Shown here in pieces: positions 59,001 through 64,000 of a stretch of 64,000 nt of DNA. Positions within the stretch are counted from its first letter, which is position 1; each line of letters begins with the position of its first letter. The position numbers were made by a program, and so were the translations under genes. Under the pieces are notes generated by a model. That model did no database searches, had not been told where the DNA came from, and saw nothing but the letters and a program-made list of their open reading frames with translations. Source of the stretch: Lindgomyces ingoldianus (Eukaryota; Ascomycota; Dothideomycetes; Pleosporales; Lindgomycetaceae); assembly GCF_010093535.1 (NCBI RefSeq), contig NW_022985165.1:667311-731310 (forward strand), written 5' to 3'.

Positions 59001-62000
59001 ACACACACACAGTCTAAACCCTCCCCCTTGCTCCTCACTCCTTGTTCGGAACCGGTCGCGACCGTCATCTTAGCGAATATATACGAGTCATTTGGATATG
59101 GTCTCATAATATAGGGAATGGCAACGGATTCTAGACACACATTTTATTATCGAGGAGACTGGAAGAAACCGACCGAATCAAGATTAGCCCCTCTGGGCAT
59201 TGTTGTGCTTTACGATAGGGTTCAATTAATCGCCAATAGATCGCTTGAATAAGAAATCGCAAGGTGCCGCCTCAGTGGAATGAATAGTGGTGGAGACACC
59301 GTTGAATGAGCACACTCTCCGCTCAAAATCCCAGCAGAGGCTAAATATCTGAGGTAAGAACGAACGGCCCACAGAATTGCTGACGCTTGGTGAGCCCTTG
59401 AGAGTTCGATCCTATCACACCTTCAAAAAAATAACCCATGAGATCTTCTACGTCGATGAGGGCTTTGTAACTTTGGCCTTAGTTGCATTTCACAAATAGC
59501 CCTATACGGGTGATTTGTTGTGCGAATGTACGGGACTTGCAGAATACGGTGCTGGCCAAACACACGTTGAAGACATTTAGTGGAAATGGATTACGCCTTT
59601 ATTTTATGCCTTACCCACGGCTCCCCCCAAAAGTTCGTTGCGGCGCTGAGCTGACACTGCATGGAATGCGATTCTTTGGTGAGTAAACATTATCCCTCCA
59701 CACTAACTCTTCTTACTTGCGAACATGGATCAAAGGGCATCTTAGATCCTAGTGCTTTTGCAATAGTGATTACGTCAAAGCTTCTATTAGCACTGTCCAT
59801 CATGGCCGATTTCTGATCTGGGCTGTTTAACGTTGTTATCAGGCCATCAGTCGCCCTTTGGCGTCTTAATTGTCCTTCCTCTACTCTCATTCAGTCACCT
59901 ATCTTTTCTCGGCGGGAACCCCCATTGCCTTTTGACCATTTCATGGCTGAATTGATACATGGAGGTAGATACATGGAGGTGAATATCCATTCTCGTCTAA
60001 CGACAAGAGGGGTAATTCATTGTGGATTCCGCTTGCATATCCTAATTGAACCGTGCCATAGAGTGTACCTGCCGTATAGCCCTACTCTCATTTAAATTGC
60101 CCGCTGGATTCCTCCATGTTTGATGCTTTTCTTAATATACCCTCTGAACTGGACTTGGCCAACTGAATATTTGAGAAGGGATATTTCTGCAAAGGAGGTA
60201 CGTAACCTTGTGAATTTAGTGTACTAGTGGACTTCAAGGAAAATGTCTGTGAAGTAGCTTACAGTAGTTTATTCTTTGCATTCGAGTTACTGTTTTTGGT
60301 GTATCCTCCCTACACCCTGGGAATTCAATGTCTCATGATCAAAGCATCTTCCTCTTCCTATAGATTATCCTTGAAAAGGTTTATAGCACAATCGCTTTTA
60401 CTCTTCACAAGACCGTGTGGACCTTATTCAGGTCTATCTATTGCTCTCAAGCAGTTCTGTACATAAGTACATTATCCAACCTAGGTACCACATTTCCACG
60501 CCTTCTATATAACCTCTGTGTAACAGAGAAAGTACAGGAATATCCTTTCTTCTATAGAACAGCATGAACTCCGTTCAGCGTGAACTCCCCTGGGCGAAAT
60601 GAATCAAGGGAAAATAGGACAAACATCGTAACTTTTAGAGGACACTTCCTTACGTTCGGACTTCTAGTTACAGGGTCTTCTTGTGTTAAAGCTCAGCAAC
60701 AATAAAATATTGGTAATACTTTATATGTCCATGGTTTTACTGCCATTATGGTGTAGGTGCTGCTTAAGAGGTCGAACTACTAACTCTATAGGCCAAAGAT
60801 GTATATATTACCACGAAGTGAAGGAGTTCATCTACGGTCCTTCCCTTATCCTTTCAATCTAGAAAGGCCTTTGATGAGGGTGTAGGGGTAGGCCAGGGAT
60901 AGAATGCGACTTGAGTCACTATATTCCCTTACAATCAATCAATCAATCAACCCCCTTATAGAGATCTTGTTAGTCCCCTAACCTAAACTTAAGCTGAAAT
61001 TCTCTTTAAGGCTTTGTAATGTATATTATATACTGTAGAATTGTTTGCATGTTTGCATAGAGAACTTTGGACGAGCCTGAGAAGAACCCATTATCGTTGT
61101 CGATAAGTAGGGATAACTACCCGCTAACCCCTCAATATATTTTCTTCTAAGATGGGAGGTGGAGCCTATGTGGAAGGGGTCTATAAATAAACCGAAGCTC
61201 TTCTTAGTGTCTTAGAGATTTAATAAACTCTTTGTTCCTGAACTTAGGCTCTTCTAGGAAAACCGGCCTGCGTTAAAAAAAAAAGTCTCTGGAGTATAAC
61301 GACACATTCAGTGATTAAGAAGGCTTATAAAATGGCGTGTTTGAAAACCTGGCTTGTCCCGTAACTATCAACATTCATTTACCGTCTAGTTGAGATGAAT
61401 GAGTCACTACCATAACCCACCATACCCTCTCACTCCTAATGCAACATTGCTCATGGAGCCTGTTGATTGAAAAAGATGTGTATAGTCGAAGAGATTGTCG
61501 GAGGCCAGCGCTCGGCGTGGATGGTTGACTCACATGCAGTTGATCGACTGCAGGTGCCCAGATGCTCGCAGGTGGTGCCCAAGGCGTTAAACTAAGCCTC
61601 ATCAAGTAAGTTGGGGTGCCAAGATAGTGAAATAAGCCTTAAAAAGTGTGAACACCGTAAAGCACCGAGGGGTCATTTCAGAGAGCTGCTCAAAATTTAG
61701 AAGGCAGATTTAATAGAAAACTCTTTAAAAGCTTTCCAGGCAACTGCGAACTAAGTTATAGCCCCGAAACCTTTGCTAAGAACCAGCCGCTGTGAACTTA
61801 GCAACTGCAGTTGGTTCAACCACCCACTCCGAACACTGGCGGAGGCTATGGCTTGTGAATAGTTGCTGGTAAGCCCTTGGTGTCTCTGGGGTACTAGAGT
61901 TTTATAGAATAGAGGTAGTCTAGGTAGATGACGAAGTCTGAATGAAAGTACCACGAAGCGTAAACAGGCCGCAAGTAAGGGAGGTTACCCTGTTCTTCGC

Positions 62001-63581
62001 TTCCGCAGTTTCCCAGTTATATTTGCTATAAATACTCACCCCACCTACTCTTCTACGCGTAGCCTCTGTCCCGATTCTGATGATATCACCGATATACAGC
62101 TCGAGGGCACGACCTAGAGGGTAGAACGGTGGTTGTAAAACCGCAACTTACAAGGCGCTTACGAGCATTTCGGGGTCAAGATGAAAGCGGGCGTGAACAC
62201 TGGACATGAAGCGGGAACTAGAGTGCTTGCTATGAACTCTGAGGTAAGTAAGATCAAGGTATTTATCTAAGGGTAAAGAGTGAAGAGGATTATAGTAGCT
62301 CTAGACCTAACTACATAGCCGCAAATCCAAGCCACTTCCTAATGTATGGGAGATAGGATCTCACAAGGCTTGATTGCCGTCGTGTATACCCATGAAGATG
62401 CGCCCGTGTATTCTAAGATGAAGTATTTCATGTTCCTTCCCTATGGCAATTGCGCGATGTCCGACTTGAGGCTTTAAAGGTGTAGAATTGTGGATACTGT
62501 GTTTGCCCACTCTTCCATACCGTAGGAGGGGCTGCTCACTATACGTCGAGGTATTCGCAGAGAAGGACATGAGACGTACATGGAAGGGAGACAGAAATTT
62601 CTATAAACCAGGAAGCTCATTCTAATACGAATAGCCTGGGAGTAGTAACAGATATGATCTAAAATTTAGAAGTGCTGTGCCGAAGGGTGGTGTATAAGGG
62701 GACTGATGGAAGCTCCTTACAGTTATCTCGCTCGATTTGTCCTGCATTGAAAGTGTAAGTTGCCGGCCTAACTGAAAATAGTCACGCCTATAGGCTATGA
62801 TTAGATCGTAAACAAAGGCTATTGTCCTGCTTCGTGCTGTGGGGGATAAAAGACGTGAAATATAGTTCGAAGATAAGCTTAGTGAACGGAATCATCTCCA
62901 AGAGCAGGTTCTAGTTTGCAATAATTGGAAAATAAAATGGGCATCGCAAATCAATGGTGTTGGCATTTCAGACATATTCTTCTGAGCAAGTAGTGGTAGA
63001 GGTGGCATGAGAGATCAGTGTTTGCTACACAACCAGCCTCATTACTCCGACAGAGGAGCCATATTTTGTTTCTGCAACTTCCGGCTCTGCCGCTGCCGTA
63101 AGCAATATCGGTCAGTAGATCCCGAGATCAGTGAGAAAGAGACCCTTGTTGAGATTTCGGGAATGAATAGGGCCTGCAGAAAAATTTCCGAGCATTTTCG
63201 TGGACATCGTGACTCCTCTTCGTGAAGTCAAGGATGCTTGTAGTTTCTGAAATCCCATGATCCAATCGAGGCGTCCCAGGAAACCTGTTGCTGCAAGTTT
63301 ACGCGGGAAACAATGCAAGTCCTTGAAAGTCTCCGCGGCTGCCCCAAGTCCTTGGTGAAGAGGAGTGCGACTGTATCTCGTAGAGATTGGCAGGGCCAAC
63401 AAGTTATTTCTTTGAGTCTGAAAATCTCGTACGGTATGAAGATGTTCAAAACTGTTGCCTGCCTCACAAGGGCTGACAGGAGACTCGACAAACAGAAACT
63501 ACAGACAAGCGAAGCAAGATAGCACAGCCGTAGATAGCAAGGAAGGCAAACAAATGAGTGACATCTGACGACTGTAGAAAT
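57956..63581. other. GC-normal region without recognisable genes
   Basis: Balanced composition, CpGs present, no RIP signature. All frames are shorter than about 100 codons and none shows convincing domains. A minus-strand frame near 59747-59776 has an isolated DVITIAKALG string like the PLP-lysine motif of class III aminotransferases, but nothing around it fits. It may be intergenic DNA or very old gene remains. Confidence 0.45.
58961..59012. repeat. Compound (CT)n-(CA)n microsatellite
   Basis: About 12 CT units are followed by CA units with one CTCT interruption. Confidence 0.95.
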
Positions 63582-63785
63582 TCAGCTTTGTCCAAATGGC
63601 TCGGGCATTTCATCAGGGTAATAGGGCGCAGGTCTGCAATCCTTGCAGAGGCGTTCTCGTGCAGCGCTTCTCGCGTCGATAATTGTCTCTTGTACTTTGC
63701 CTAGATCATCCGGAGTATGTAAAAGAACGTGCACGATAAGGGATCGGCCGCACCTAGTGAGAACAATTACCCCGTCCTCATTGCC
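63582..63785 (-). CDS. Possible 3' exon of an unidentified gene
   Basis: A 67-codon minus-strand stretch ends in a stop at 63582-63584. It has protein-like composition (VQETIIDARSAARERLCKDC, then PAPYYPDEMPEPFGQS at the C-terminus) and follows a possible acceptor TTGAG at about 63786. Upstream exons would lie near the window's right edge; 63900-64000 also has protein-like minus-strand text. No family recognised, and chance is not excluded. Confidence 0.25.
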   Translation of the reverse strand, partial: GNEDGVIVLTRCGRSLIVHVLLHTPDDLGKVQETIIDARSAARERLCKDCRPAPYYPDEMPEPFGQS

Positions 63786-64000
63786 TCAATTGATAGGCAC
63801 GTGCAGAAGGTGGAGCCAGCACTAGGCGAGAGGAGATTACGACAACACACATGCAGTGCCCGATCTTGTGCTGGATGTTGTACTCAGCTGACACAAATAT
63901 CCTGCAGCGTTCAGGGGCAGTAGTCGCTTTCAACGTTAGTAGCTTTAGTGAAGAAAATAATTGGACGCAGAACAGGATGGGCAGGAGTGTCGTGATTGAC
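63786..64000. other. Right edge, unassigned
   Basis: Possibly upstream exons of the candidate gene ending at 63582. The window stops before this can be resolved. Confidence 0.25.

Noticed and set aside
59747..59776. DVITIAKALG string resembling the PLP-lysine motif of class III aminotransferases
   Set aside because: Ten residues only; the flanking translation does not follow the family on either side, so chance or a tiny relic cannot be separated.

Overview
The window looks like a piece of a filamentous ascomycete chromosome, most likely a Dothideomycete-type genome with AT-rich isochores. Reasons: short spliceosomal introns (49-140 bp) with GT..AG borders, Fot1/pogo-type Tc1-mariner elements with TA target duplications, Ty3/Gypsy chromoviruses, and saturating C-to-T / G-to-A decay of every repeat that resembles repeat-induced point mutation (RIP). 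The taxonomic guess is an inference; nothing in the window fixes a genus.

Layout. (1) 1-22,100 is an AT-rich, RIP-decayed graveyard: LTR remnants, a 1,866-bp Fot1-like element (M1, 1078-8610) split by a dead chromovirus (G1, 1506-7167), a second Fot1-like element (K, 9203-11042), a deleted Fot1 derivative (T, 16393-17523), several solo LTRs with target-site duplications, a 19-unit 10-bp tandem array and a TRIM-like mini-element. (2) 22,110-24,870 is a GC-normal island with one intact secreted GH5 glycoside hydrolase gene (minus strand, three exons, 401 aa). (3) 24,900-32,000 is repeat again and contains the best preserved retroelement, chromovirus G2 (25385-30665, 318-bp LTRs, 5-bp TSD), which lacks its RNase H domain and carries an unusual one-strand C-to-T mutation pattern. 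(4) 32,000-43,290 is GC-normal and holds two credible genes: a 446-aa protein of unknown function (36390-37779) and a small 100-aa dsRNA-binding-motif-like protein (39246-39751). (5) 43,300-57,950 is a second AT-rich isochore with another 1,866-bp Fot1 copy (M2, 45587-56076) split by a larger chromovirus (G3, 47436-56054) that has about 2 kb of extra sequence after its chromodomain. (6) 57,956-64,000 is GC-normal, not visibly RIPped, but I find no convincing complete gene there.

How it fits together. The repeats are nested: two LTR retrotransposons and one solo LTR sit inside copies of the same DNA transposon, and removing the insertions (with one TSD copy) from M1 and M2 gives the same 1,866 bp in both. 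Two of the retroelements carry a C-terminal chromodomain, a type known to steer integration to heterochromatin, which agrees with their landing in already decayed repeats. The three intact genes all lie in the GC-normal compartments. Letter names (LTR-A, LTR-B, LTR-V, M, K, T, G1-G3, repeats C, D, E, H) are local labels made for this answer.
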